64,000 nt of DNA from Roseiconus nitratireducens (GTDB lineage: Bacteria > Planctomycetota > Planctomycetia > Pirellulales > Pirellulaceae). Positions 55,619 to 64,000 of this stretch are shown piece by piece. The notes under the pieces are model-generated. The model was not told the DNA's origin. It ran no database searches and worked only from the letters and a program-made list of their open reading frames with translations. Each line of letters starts with the position of its first letter. Within the stretch, counting starts at the first letter, position 1. Position numbers and translations under genes: made by a program. Where the stretch lies: contig NZ_VWOX01000011.1 of the NCBI RefSeq assembly GCF_008629675.1, positions 62,001-126,000 of the forward strand, read 5' to 3'.

Positions 55619-56356
55619 ATGCGTCGATATTTGACCTTGGCCCTGTTTTCACTGCTGGCCTTTCCCGCCGTTGCCGAAGAACCCGTCCAAACCGCGCCGC
55701 CAGAACAGGACGGGATGGAGGTGCTGTTCAACGGCGAGAATTTGGACGGCTGGGATGGAGACCCGCGTCTGTGGTCGGTACGCGACGGGGTCATCCACGG
55801 CGAAACGACGCCCGATCAAGCCGCCAAAGGCAACACCTTCCTGATCTGGAAGGACCCCGTCGATGATTTCGAACTTCGACTGTCGTTCCGCTGCAACGCC
55901 ACCAACAACTCCGGAGTTCAATACCGGTCGCAACGTGTCACCGAGGGCAAGCGGGCCACCAACGATTGGGTCTTGCGTGGCTACCAGCACGAGATTCGCA
56001 ACGAAGAAAACTTTCCGAACGTCCCGTGTTTCATTTACGACGAGAAAGGAACGCGAGGTCGTATCTGCATGGTGGGCGAGAAAGCCGTGTGGACCGAAGA
56101 CGGTAAGCAGGTGATTGGCGAGCCCTTGATCAATCAAGAAGAGTTCAAGGACTTGATGAAAGTCGACGATTGGAACGACATCGTGATCGTTGCCAAAGGC
56201 AACCACATCCGACATTACCTCAACGGCCGACTGGTCTTGGACTTCACCGACAAGCACCCCACCAAGGCGCTGACCGACGGCGTGATCGGCTTGCAATTGC
56301 ATGCCGGCAAACCGATGTGGACCGAATTCAAGAACATCCGCGTGCGAAGCCTGTAA
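55619..56356 (+). CDS. Secreted DUF1080 (3-keto-disaccharide hydrolase-type) protein
   Basis: A 245-residue protein with signal peptide (YLTLALFSLLAFPAVAEE). The concanavalin-like beta-sandwich is seen in VLFNGENLDGWDGDPRLWSV, DFELRLSFRCNATNNSGVQY, LRGYQHEIRNEENFP and GVIGLQLHAGKPMWTEFKNI. This is the pattern of DUF1080, a family now linked to hydrolysis of 3-keto-glycosides. Planctomycetes have many copies. It may act with secreted or cytoplasmic Gfo/Idh enzymes that create the 3-keto group; two such genes are in this window. Start ATG 55619 begins the signal peptide. Confidence 0.92.
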   Translation: MRRYLTLALFSLLAFPAVAEEPVQTAPPEQDGMEVLFNGENLDGWDGDPRLWSVRDGVIHGETTPDQAAKGNTFLIWKDPVDDFELRLSFRCNATNNSGVQYRSQRVTEGKRATNDWVLRGYQHEIRNEENFPNVPCFIYDEKGTRGRICMVGEKAVWTEDGKQVIGEPLINQEEFKDLMKVDDWNDIVIVAKGNHIRHYLNGRLVLDFTDKHPTKALTDGVIGLQLHAGKPMWTEFKNIRVRSL

Positions 56357-57189
56357 CCGCGAAGCCTGCCGACCTGGCACAACGCCGCGTTTGGGGCGCC
56401 GCTTTCGGCGGGCCCGCCGGCGTCCGGTTCACGCAACATTTCAAACCGCCTGGGCGGGTTCCGCGATCGACGGAATCCGCCCACTTCTTTTCCGGGCCGA
56501 CTCTTCCCGCCCCGCCGCTGACCGGCGCGAACCGCAGGGCTTGGTTTGCAACGATTCTGGTTTGCAAAGATTTCATGAAGCCCAGGTTCACGTTCCGTGC
56601 AGATCGCCACGGCCGACGCGTCAGCGACGACGTTTCACCGGGCAACATGAAGCCGAGCCGGGCGCGTTTGCGAAGGAAGCATGAAGACTGAACAGAACAC
56701 GCTCGTTTGCGATTGCGGATCAGCGAACGGCCGATTGAATGACGCCTGTTGAAGCAATCGAGTCCACGAGGCGAATGCTCAGCAAGACGTTTTCGGTGTC
56801 ATTCCGAGCGGTCTGTCGAACGAATCCAAATTCACAGACACCACATCTTCGCTGCATCAAGGCTTCGTGACCATTCGATTCAATGCGAGCGTTGCGACGG
56901 GTGTCGCCGCGAATGATCGCGGCCTTCCGTCACGCGTGAGCTCCTGAAACGGAGTGGTCTCCGGCGCGGTGCCGGATTCCACCGAAAGAGCATCGGTGCC
57001 GACGTGCACCATGTGAATTTTTTGGAGTTGTTGAGGGAGAAGGTGGCCAGCAGGCGCAGGCAAATGAGTTTCGCAACGAGCAAACCATCGCTCGCCGTCG
57101 CGAACCCACTGACCACACATCTCGAACGTTTTCCCGATGTCGGCAGGATCGAGTTTTTCCTCCGACTCAATCCCAACAAGGAATTTGAA
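56357..57189. other. Long region upstream of the DUF1559 gene
   Basis: About 830 bases with no supported gene. A 38-codon frame at 56575-56691 has no recognisable pattern. One small hairpin CCGGC-GCGGT-GCCGG lies at 56961-56975, and AAGGA occurs just before the pilin start. The length of leader between any promoter and 57190 cannot be determined; the stretch may hold a small RNA or the promoter of the downstream cluster. Confidence 0.35.
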
Positions 57190-58455
57190 ATGTCGCGTAT
57201 GCGAAAGTCAGGTTTCACCCTGATTGAACTCCTGGTGGTTATCGCCATCATTTCTCTGCTGGCCGCTTTGGCGTTGCCGGCTCTGACGAAGGCTCGCGAA
57301 GCCGCACGACGGACGCAGTGCTCGAGCAACTTGCGTCAGTTCGGCATCGGCATGTACACGCTGGAAGAGCGTGACCCGCTGGGCCGCCTGTGCACCGGAG
57401 CGTCCGACTTCGAGCGTGATGGTGACATGGACAGCTACGGTTGGGTCGCCGACCTTGTCAACAGCGGAGCCGCCGTTCCCGGCGACATGCTGTGCCCGAG
57501 CAACCCCTCGAAGGCACTCGAGAAGCTGAACGACTTGCTCGGAATCTCGACTTCGGGCAACGCCGCAACGATCGGTCCGTCAGCCGGCAACACGCTGGCT
57601 CGGATGCGTGAAGGCGCGGGTGCCGTCCTGATCGACAGCGCTGGTGCTGCGGGCACGTTCCCCTGGACCAACAACCAGAGCAACGTCGTTTACAACACCC
57701 GACCGGAATACGTCGGTGCGTTCTACGTCGACCAAGGTTACATGACCAACTACGCAGCCGGATACTTCCTGGTCCGCGTGGCTCCGATCGTCGACTTTGA
57801 CGCCACCAACGGCAACATCACCTCGTCGGCTGGCGGAAAGTTCAAAGAGCGTCAAGACACGACCGGCCCGCTGCTGGGCTCGCTGGTCGACCGCAGCCGC
57901 ATCGCATCGAGCAACATCCCGTTGCTCGGCGACGCGGGCCCCGGCGATGTGGACGAAGCCATCCTGGGTGCTGACGTCCCGAACACCAAGGAAGAGCTCC
58001 CCCGCGGGATGCTGCTGGCCGAAGCGTTCAACGACGGACCGGCCTACCTGAACACGTCGAACAACCGCTTGGTCCTGTTGGACGCCGGCGTTTCGATGGT
58101 TGCCGAAATCAACTGCGAACGCGGCCAACCGTCGACGATCAACTGTGCAGCGCCCGTCGCTTCTTCGGTTCTTGCTGCCGGTGATCCGGGTGGAACGTAC
58201 CTGCAAGACACCCGTGACTGGTTCGCCATCCACTCCGGCGCCGCCAACATCCTGATGGGTGACGGATCGGTGCAATTGTTCTACGACGAAAACGGCGACG
58301 GGTACTTCAACCCCGGCTTCCCGCTTCCGGACAATTTGGCTGACTACTCGGGCGTTGGTTACTCCGACAGCACCGTCGAGATGCAACCGGCTGAAATGTT
58401 CAGCGGAATCTTCCTGGACGAATCTTCGTTCAAGGGTCAGTTCGAAGAGAACTGA
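57190..58455 (+). CDS. DUF1559 type II/IV pilin-like protein
   Basis: A 421-residue protein with a prepilin leader: MSRMRKSG followed by FTLIELLVVIAIISLLAALA, the type IV/II pilin cleavage (G before F) and hydrophobic helix. REAARRTQCSSNLRQFGIG is the standard DUF1559 continuation, and the C-terminal HSGAANILMGDGSVQLF fits the H-x9-DG signature of the family. It is larger than a normal pilin and may be a pseudopilin or a secreted pilin-linked protein. It precedes DUF1573, PilM and a DUF1559-containing lipoprotein. AAGGA at 57178-57182 serves as ribosome site. Confidence 0.92.
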   Translation: MSRMRKSGFTLIELLVVIAIISLLAALALPALTKAREAARRTQCSSNLRQFGIGMYTLEERDPLGRLCTGASDFERDGDMDSYGWVADLVNSGAAVPGDMLCPSNPSKALEKLNDLLGISTSGNAATIGPSAGNTLARMREGAGAVLIDSAGAAGTFPWTNNQSNVVYNTRPEYVGAFYVDQGYMTNYAAGYFLVRVAPIVDFDATNGNITSSAGGKFKERQDTTGPLLGSLVDRSRIASSNIPLLGDAGPGDVDEAILGADVPNTKEELPRGMLLAEAFNDGPAYLNTSNNRLVLLDAGVSMVAEINCERGQPSTINCAAPVASSVLAAGDPGGTYLQDTRDWFAIHSGAANILMGDGSVQLFYDENGDGYFNPGFPLPDNLADYSGVGYSDSTVEMQPAEMFSGIFLDESSFKGQFEEN

Positions 58456-58490
58456 TCACGCGAACGTTGTTTCGACATCGATATCGAGGA

Positions 58491-58522
58491 CCCCTGCGGC
58501 TCGTTTGCGGCCGCGGGGGTTT
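58491..58522 (+). terminator. Probable terminator after the DUF1559 gene
   Basis: 10-base stem CCCCTGCGGC (58491-58500) with GCCGCGGGGG (58510-58519), one G-T pair, loop TCGTTTGCG, followed by TTTCTC. It starts 36 bases after the stop. The short T-run makes termination moderately convincing. Confidence 0.6.
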
Positions 58523-58568
58523 CTCGCGTTGAATTTTGGTCACTTTTTGCCGTCGTCCATTCGTTGAT

Positions 58569-59798
58569 ATGAATCCCTTCACAAGGCGTCTCCTGGTTTT
58601 CGGTCTTTTCATTCTGGGCTTCGCGTCGATCGCCCTGGCTCTCTCTCAAACGGTCAATTACAAGCCCTGGGGTGTGCCCGACAACCGGCGAGAAGAATAC
58701 GAACAAAAGGTTGCGGAACTCGACCGCGCGGCCGCCGTGCGGGAGGCGATCGCAGGCCAGCCCAAAGCGATCGCGTCGGTCGCAAACCCCTTTCGTGATT
58801 TCGGCTGGGTCGACACCGGACAGACTTACTCCCATGCGTTTGAGATCCGTAACGACGGCGACGCCGAACTGACGCTTCAGCTTGGCGAAACCAGTTGCGA
58901 ATGCCTGGACGCGGAACTGGAGTCCACGACATTATCGCCCGGTCAAGAAACGCGCTGCCTGGTCCGCTACACGGCGCGGCCGGACGATGCCGAACGCCGT
59001 GAAGGCCTGTACGAACCGCAAACCGCGACCGTCACCGTCCTGAGCAACGATCCGCAGCGACCAAGGCTCAACCTGCAAACTCGGGGGCAGCTGACAAGCT
59101 CGCTGGTTTTGCCCGACGGGTTTGATTTCGGGAGCACCGACCTGGGCAAGCCGGCGGAAGTTCAGTTCTTGGTTTACAGCCAGCAGTGGGAGAGCTTCGA
59201 ATTGCTGGACATTCGCAGCGACCAGCTCCGGATCCAATGGTCAGCAGATCCCGTCGACCTGACGCTGGACGAATTGAACGGCAAACAGGCAACATCCGCT
59301 CAGCGCGTCACGCTCTCGGCCGAAGCGAAAGACTACGGCGCCTTCACGGGGCAGTTGACGTTCGAAATCGCGGCGAAATCCGCGGGGCAACCACCGGCGC
59401 GACACCTGGTCGATTTTTCGGGTCGCGTCCGTCCGCCGGTCGGCTTTTACGGGCCGAACATCGATAGCCGCTATGGTCTGGACATCGGCACGCTGGAGAG
59501 TGGAAAGCAACACGACTTCTTCGTCACCGTGCGATCTCGCGCCGATCACCAGCGCAAGCTCGCGGTGCTGGACGTGGAGCCCGGCGTCCTGCAGGCCGCA
59601 TTGGAGCCGCTGCAGACCGAAGGCGTCTATCGCTTGCGGGTCACCGTTCCGCCCGATTGCCCGGACACCCAATTCAATTTGGATCAGAAGCGAGGCTTCG
59701 TGCAGGTCGGCGACCCGGATTTCCCCTCGTACTCCAACTGGCTGCCGCTGTACGGCGTCGTCGCGGGGGCCGCCAAGCAGTCAAACCGGCCACAGTGA
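58569..59798 (+). CDS. Membrane-anchored DUF1573 protein
   Basis: A 409-residue protein. One N-terminal span (LLVFGLFILGFASIALAL), then Ig-like beta domains. NPFRDFGWVDTGQTYSHAFE and RNDGDAELTLQLGETSCECL form the DUF1573 domain, and similar strand blocks follow (LVLPDGFDFGSTDLGKPAEV, HDFFVTVRSRADHQRKL). The domain likely projects into the periplasm or is exposed. Function unknown; the family is abundant in planctomycetes and Bacteroidetes. Downstream PilM starts 58 bases later. Confidence 0.9.
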   Translation: MNPFTRRLLVFGLFILGFASIALALSQTVNYKPWGVPDNRREEYEQKVAELDRAAAVREAIAGQPKAIASVANPFRDFGWVDTGQTYSHAFEIRNDGDAELTLQLGETSCECLDAELESTTLSPGQETRCLVRYTARPDDAERREGLYEPQTATVTVLSNDPQRPRLNLQTRGQLTSSLVLPDGFDFGSTDLGKPAEVQFLVYSQQWESFELLDIRSDQLRIQWSADPVDLTLDELNGKQATSAQRVTLSAEAKDYGAFTGQLTFEIAAKSAGQPPARHLVDFSGRVRPPVGFYGPNIDSRYGLDIGTLESGKQHDFFVTVRSRADHQRKLAVLDVEPGVLQAALEPLQTEGVYRLRVTVPPDCPDTQFNLDQKRGFVQVGDPDFPSYSNWLPLYGVVAGAAKQSNRPQ

Positions 59799-59855
59799 AT
59801 TCACATCGCTGCCGGCCATCCCGAATCTGATTTGCAATTCATTCGACAAGTCTCC

Positions 59856-62024
59856 ATGACCAATCCTTCCCAAGTCGACGCCCTTCCGACTTCTCCATCC
59901 GCTGCGGCGATCTCCTGCGGCGCCTGCGGACAATCGAATCCGCCGGCTGGCCAGTTCTGTGCCAAGTGTGGCCACACGCTGTACGAGCCCTGCGGCGGAT
60001 GCACCAAACCGGTGCTGCTGTCGCAGGCATTCTGCGGCAACTGTGGACGCGACCTCGCCGTAGAATTGAAGAAGACGCGTCAACGTTTCGAAGCCAATCT
60101 GGCCGACGCCATTGCCGCGGCGAAGGAGCGAGACTTCGACCGCGCGGAGTCCCTACTGGCCTTGGTCATCGGCCAGAAAGACTATCGATACAGCGACCTG
60201 ATTTCCAACGCCAAGCTGGCGCGAGAGAAAATCAAATCGATTGCGTCGCAGGAAGTTTCCAATGCCGGCACGACGATCGAGCAAGCCGAACAGGCGCACC
60301 GAGAAGGCAACCCCGGCCGCGTCATTGAGTTGTTATCGCCGCTTCCGCGAAAGCTGCTGACCGAGCGGGCGTGCGAGATTCTGGAACAATCGCAAACGTT
60401 GGTCGAACAAGTTGTCTCCGGTGAAAAGCAACTGCAATCGGCGATCGAGAAACGCGATTGGGAATCCGCCGGAGGACTACTCGACCACTTGGTGGAATTG
60501 CAACCGGACAACGCGACTTACAACCGTTTGGCGGCCAAGGTGGGCCAGAAGCTGCTGAGTAAGACCGCCAAGCTTCGAGACGGCCACCGCTACAGTGCCG
60601 CCCGACGAATGCTGGACGCCGTTCCGACGGGGGCTCGCGGAGAAGACTTCGAACAACTTCGCAAAACGGTGGACCGGCTGGCTTGGCTCAGCACCCAGTT
60701 CTCCGGGGAGCCGTTTGTCACTCCCACGCTGGGACGAATCGCCAAGAAGTGGTCCGAAGAGGCACCCGCCGACAGCGAAGCCGCGTCGACGATGCAACGC
60801 ATCGGCAAACTGATCAAGCAACCGCGCGCCTCGACGCGTGACATTTACGTCCCCTGGCAGGCGGCTCGCCGAAGCTGGTTGGGCGGACCGCTGGGCTTCC
60901 TCGCGTTTCCGTCCTGCGTGGACCGAAAGGATGATGCGGCGTTTCGATCCGCGCCCGGCCAATTGAACGTTGCGATCGGACTCGCGTTGCAAGGATTGGG
61001 TCGGGGTCGCATCGGCGATGACTTCAAACCCAAGAAAGGACTGCTCACCCGTTTGGGACGCAAGAAATCGACCGTCGCCTGGGGTGTCGACATCGGCTCT
61101 CAGGGGCTGCGTGCGGTGCGATTGCAGACCGGTGCCGACGGCAAACCCTTCGTGGCGGACTCGCACCTGGAAGTGTTTGAGCGACCGATCACGCGAGTCG
61201 TTGATGAAGCGACCGCGGACCAAACGATTCGTTCGGCCGTCGAAGCGTTTTTGGAGGAGAAAGACGTTGAAGACGCCCCCGTGTGGGTCAGCTTTCCGGC
61301 ACGCGAATTGGTTTCTCGATTTGTGCAGTTGCCGCCGGTCGTCGACAAACAGGCGAAGCTGCTGTTTCAAAAGGAAGTCGAATCCAGAATCCCGCTGCCG
61401 CTGGACGAGGTGGCTGACGTGCGGTGGATCGCCGAAATGCCCGATGAAGACACGACCATCCTGGGTCGGCCCGCATTTGTCTCCGCCGCCAAGAAGACCT
61501 TCGTCAGTCGGTACTTGGACAATTTGGAACAGGCGGGCCTGAAGGTCGACGGGTTGCAGGCGACTCCCATCGCCTTGCTGAACTTTTCCACGGTCGAATT
61601 CGAAGACGAATTTCGGCCCGATGTCGATCAAGAACAGGACCGCGAGGCTCCCAACGAACTTCCCGCCGTTGCCGTCATCGATTGCGGCGCGGAAACGACG
61701 ACCACTCTGATCGTCTCGGCCGAATCGTGCTGGTTCTGGTCCTTTGAATCCGGCGGCGATGATTTCACGCGTTTGCTCAGTCGCGCAACCAAGAAGACGC
61801 ATGGCGAAGCGGATCAGTTGAAACGAAATCCGGCGCTGCTGTCCGATCCCGCATCCGACTATGCCCCCGTGGTCAAACGGATGGAGGAACTGCGGGGGCG
61901 TTTGAGCAAGATCGTCGCCGATTTCAAACGCGAGAACGACTCATTGAGAATCGATCATACCTGGTGTTGCGGCGGTGGCGCCCGCACGCACGGGTGGATG
62001 AAACATGTCATTGCAAATCAATAG
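59856..62024 (+). CDS. pilM: Zinc-ribbon, TPR-like and PilM fusion protein
   Basis: A 722-residue cytoplasmic protein. Two zinc ribbons: Cys21, 24, 35, 38 and Cys46, 49, 60, 63 (SCGACGQSNPPAGQFCAKCG, EPCGGCTK). A helical, TPR-like part runs from 70 to about 320. The PilM actin-like fold starts near residue 405 with VAWGVDIGSQGLRAVRL, then VWVSFPARELVSRFVQLPP and AVAVIDCGAETTTTLIVSAE, and ends THTWCCGG-like glycine turn. PilM normally is the first gene of a pilMNOPQ cluster; here it follows a DUF1559 pilin-like gene and DUF1573, and a lipoprotein gene overlaps it. It may hold a pilus or secretion platform. ATG 59856 is the chosen start. Confidence 0.88.
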   Translation: MTNPSQVDALPTSPSAAAISCGACGQSNPPAGQFCAKCGHTLYEPCGGCTKPVLLSQAFCGNCGRDLAVELKKTRQRFEANLADAIAAAKERDFDRAESLLALVIGQKDYRYSDLISNAKLAREKIKSIASQEVSNAGTTIEQAEQAHREGNPGRVIELLSPLPRKLLTERACEILEQSQTLVEQVVSGEKQLQSAIEKRDWESAGGLLDHLVELQPDNATYNRLAAKVGQKLLSKTAKLRDGHRYSAARRMLDAVPTGARGEDFEQLRKTVDRLAWLSTQFSGEPFVTPTLGRIAKKWSEEAPADSEAASTMQRIGKLIKQPRASTRDIYVPWQAARRSWLGGPLGFLAFPSCVDRKDDAAFRSAPGQLNVAIGLALQGLGRGRIGDDFKPKKGLLTRLGRKKSTVAWGVDIGSQGLRAVRLQTGADGKPFVADSHLEVFERPITRVVDEATADQTIRSAVEAFLEEKDVEDAPVWVSFPARELVSRFVQLPPVVDKQAKLLFQKEVESRIPLPLDEVADVRWIAEMPDEDTTILGRPAFVSAAKKTFVSRYLDNLEQAGLKVDGLQATPIALLNFSTVEFEDEFRPDVDQEQDREAPNELPAVAVIDCGAETTTTLIVSAESCWFWSFESGGDDFTRLLSRATKKTHGEADQLKRNPALLSDPASDYAPVVKRMEELRGRLSKIVADFKRENDSLRIDHTWCCGGGARTHGWMKHVIANQ

Positions 62025-62064
62025 CACCATCAAACCAACCACCCTTCGCTTGATGTTCCGTTGT

Positions 62065-64000
62065 ATGAAATCTCTCCGGTATCGCGTCGCACGGCTGGCC
62101 GCCTGTTTGTCCTTGTTCGGGTTGCTGTCGCTGGCGACCGGTTGCGGTGAAAGCCGCCAAGACCTGTTCATGAAGCACGCCATGCGTGATCGCGGTGACA
62201 CGTCCGAACCGGACGAATCCTCCGCCGAAGAACCCGCCGCGGCGGCGCCGGCGGAAACGGCGGCGGCCCCGCCGGAGCAGGTCGCGTCCTCGCAGCAGGT
62301 CACCCAAACGGCCGCAAAGTCAACACCGGCCGAAGCGCCCGTGGTCCCGGAACCGGCCGCCCCTGAGGTCGTGGAAGAGATCGGCATCCCCCCGATTGAC
62401 GAGCGGCAGCCCGAAGAGCCGCTCAGTGATCCGGAACGCCGAAAGCGGTCCTATGACAATCTGTTGAAAATCAACGAGGCGATCCTCACGTACCTGCAGC
62501 AAAACGGTCACTACCCGCGTGCCTACCAGACCACCGCCGGCAACGTGCCGACGCTTTCCTGGCGCGTGGAATTGCTTCCCTACCTGGGGTACGAATCGCT
62601 GTACAAGCGATTCGACAAAACGCGGGCCTGGAACATGCCGCCCAACAAGGACCTGTTGCAATTCATTCCCGACGAATATGTCTCGCCGGAGCGTTTCGAC
62701 ACCAAGACCAATTACCTGCTCCCGATCGACTCGGCATTCATTTTCGGCGAGAACCGCGCCATTCGACCTTCGATGATCGACGACGGGGCGGCCAACACGA
62801 TCATGCTGGTGGAGGTCAACGATCAGTTCGCGGTCAATTGGACCGAACCGAAAGATTTTGATCCGCAGAACCCGATGCAGATGAGCCCCTACCTGGGCGG
62901 GCTCCGTTCGGACGGCACCTTTGCCCTGTGGGCAAGTGGTTTCCCGGTTCTGTTGGAGTCGGGGCTTTCGGACCAGCAGTTGTTCCGGGCGATGAGTTAC
63001 AACCTCAGTGATGCCATGCAGGCGAGCGACATTCACCGGCCGATCGCGGTCCAAGAAGCGGAAGCTGACCCGGTCATCCAAGCTTCGCTGCCGGATCAAT
63101 TGGGCGACGAGCAAGATCCCGAATCGGCGCTGTTGGCCGGCGTGGAGGTGCCACCTGGCATCGAAGAGCAACAAATTGAACGCGAGCCGATGCCGTCACC
63201 GATCGCCTTGACCGCGGCCCAAGACAAACTGCGCGGCATCTTCTTGCAGGACCTGCAGGATGCCGACAGCGAGGAAGACAAAGCGAAACTGGCGGCCGAG
63301 TTTCTGAAAAAGTCCGCCGACATGGATTCCGACCCGGCCGGTGCCTTCGCCCTGCAGCGTGCCGCGCTGCGGTTGGCCGTGGACGCCGGTGATGCCCGCG
63401 TGCTGATCCAGGCGATCGATCAACGTGTCGCCCGCTTCGAAGTCAACTCGTTTCGCGAAAACCTGAAATGGATCCAGGAATACGGTGAAGCCACCGCCAG
63501 TCGGGACAGCACGTCGGTCAAAGCCGACAAACTGTTGCAGCGGTCGATTCCCGTGATCTACGCCGGGATCCGCGAAAATGAATTCATGCGGGCCAGTGCC
63601 ATCGCCAGGATTGCCCACCGCTACACCGGAATGTCCCGCGACGAAAAGGTTCCCCGGTTGCTGCTGCGGCTGCGCAGCCAACTCGGCGCCGCCAACCGTG
63701 AGTACGAACAATCCGTGGATGATTTGGAGGCTTACCGGGTCAACCCGGACAACGTCGCCGCCGGTGCGGCATTCGGCCGCTTCTTGTGTTTCATCAAGGG
63801 CGACTGGCAAACCGGGCTGCCGCTGATCGCGGCAGCCGATGGAGGCGACCTCGCGGAAGTGGCCCGCATGGACCTGCGTGGTGCCCGCCGTGCTTCGGAT
63901 CAGGTTGCCATCGGAGATGCCTGGTGGGAACTCAGTGAACGTGCCGCGGGAGCCTACGGTCAGGGTGCTCAGGACCGGGCCGTCCTGTGGTACGAAAAGG
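62065..64000 (+). CDS. DUF1559-containing lipoprotein, cut by the window end
   Basis: Partial; no stop before 64000. The N-terminus looks like a lipoprotein signal (ARLAACLSLFGLLSLATGC, with Cys as the likely lipidation site). An Ala/Glu/Pro-rich linker follows, then a DUF1559-type block (PTLSWRVELLPYLGYESLY and NTIMLVEVNDQFAVNWTEP), and a long helical TPR-like part. ATG 62005 (overlapping pilM by 20 bases) and ATG 62053 are alternative starts. Its DUF1559 domain without pilin leader, next to a PilM fusion and a DUF1559 pilin, suggests one surface or secretion apparatus. Confidence 0.85.
   Translation, partial: MKSLRYRVARLAACLSLFGLLSLATGCGESRQDLFMKHAMRDRGDTSEPDESSAEEPAAAAPAETAAAPPEQVASSQQVTQTAAKSTPAEAPVVPEPAAPEVVEEIGIPPIDERQPEEPLSDPERRKRSYDNLLKINEAILTYLQQNGHYPRAYQTTAGNVPTLSWRVELLPYLGYESLYKRFDKTRAWNMPPNKDLLQFIPDEYVSPERFDTKTNYLLPIDSAFIFGENRAIRPSMIDDGAANTIMLVEVNDQFAVNWTEPKDFDPQNPMQMSPYLGGLRSDGTFALWASGFPVLLESGLSDQQLFRAMSYNLSDAMQASDIHRPIAVQEAEADPVIQASLPDQLGDEQDPESALLAGVEVPPGIEEQQIEREPMPSPIALTAAQDKLRGIFLQDLQDADSEEDKAKLAAEFLKKSADMDSDPAGAFALQRAALRLAVDAGDARVLIQAIDQRVARFEVNSFRENLKWIQEYGEATASRDSTSVKADKLLQRSIPVIYAGIRENEFMRASAIARIAHRYTGMSRDEKVPRLLLRLRSQLGAANREYEQSVDDLEAYRVNPDNVAAGAAFGRFLCFIKGDWQTGLPLIAAADGGDLAEVARMDLRGARRASDQVAIGDAWWELSERAAGAYGQGAQDRAVLWYEK

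Overview
The window is about 64 kb of GC-rich chromosomal DNA from a planctomycete, most likely of the Pirellulaceae (Rhodopirellula-like) group. The evidence is the family mix: DUF1559 pilin-like protein, DUF1573, DUF1080, DUF3299 pair, Tat-exported Gfo/Idh oxidoreductase, sulfatase, Cys-rich BBP2-type porins, FHA and Ser/Thr kinase proteins. Genes are mostly monocistronic or in short strand-switching groups. I see no rRNA, tRNA, CRISPR array, prophage or insertion sequence. Genus-level placement is inference.

Layout. 1-528 has no convincing gene. 0.5-3.4 kb: homocysteine S-methyltransferase facing a coupled pair, a PAS/degenerate NtrC-like/Fis-HTH protein and a small receiver-like protein. 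3.5-7.3 kb: secreted and membrane proteins, including two DUF3299 proteins. 7.4-12.4 kb: a sugar-catabolism block (DUF4432 epimerase-like gene divergent from a cupin, a TIM-barrel isomerase and a Gfo/Idh dehydrogenase). 12.6-17 kb: GT4 glycosyltransferase, a secreted endonuclease/phosphatase-fold protein, and treZ. 17-22.3 kb: a large YCF48/CBM9-like secreted protein overlapping crcB, then ilvB. 22.6-27.2 kb: sulfatase, an unrecognised two-part protein, a radical SAM protein and an FHA protein. 27.4-32.6 kb: a receptor-like Ser/Thr kinase, amidohydrolase and RlmM-like rRNA methyltransferase. 32.8-43 kb: Tat-Gfo/Idh, esterase, DinB, obgE-coaX-(membrane J-like protein)-M20 deacetylase, and a Trm112-like protein. 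43-48.3 kb: small membrane protein, tandem universal stress protein, secreted protein, miaE, ftsY. 48.7-54.8 kb: two tandem Cys-rich porins with strong terminators, then amt and glnK (PII) separated by a densely folded spacer. 55-64 kb: DUF3127, DUF1080, a DUF1559 pilin-like protein, DUF1573, a zinc-ribbon/PilM fusion and a DUF1559-containing lipoprotein cut by the window end.

How the genes work together. The clearest functional units are ammonium uptake and sensing (amt + PII), the 7.4-12.4 kb sugar module, the obgE-coaX overlapping operon, and the pilin-like/DUF1573/PilM/lipoprotein cluster. Dispersed palindromic elements occur between genes: a GCCGTC-loop-GACGGC family at four places, and a larger CCCTCC/GGAGGG element present in inverted orientation near 12.5 and 22.4 kb. 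Several coding genes carry young in-frame tandem duplications.

All family assignments come from motifs read by eye. No database search was run.
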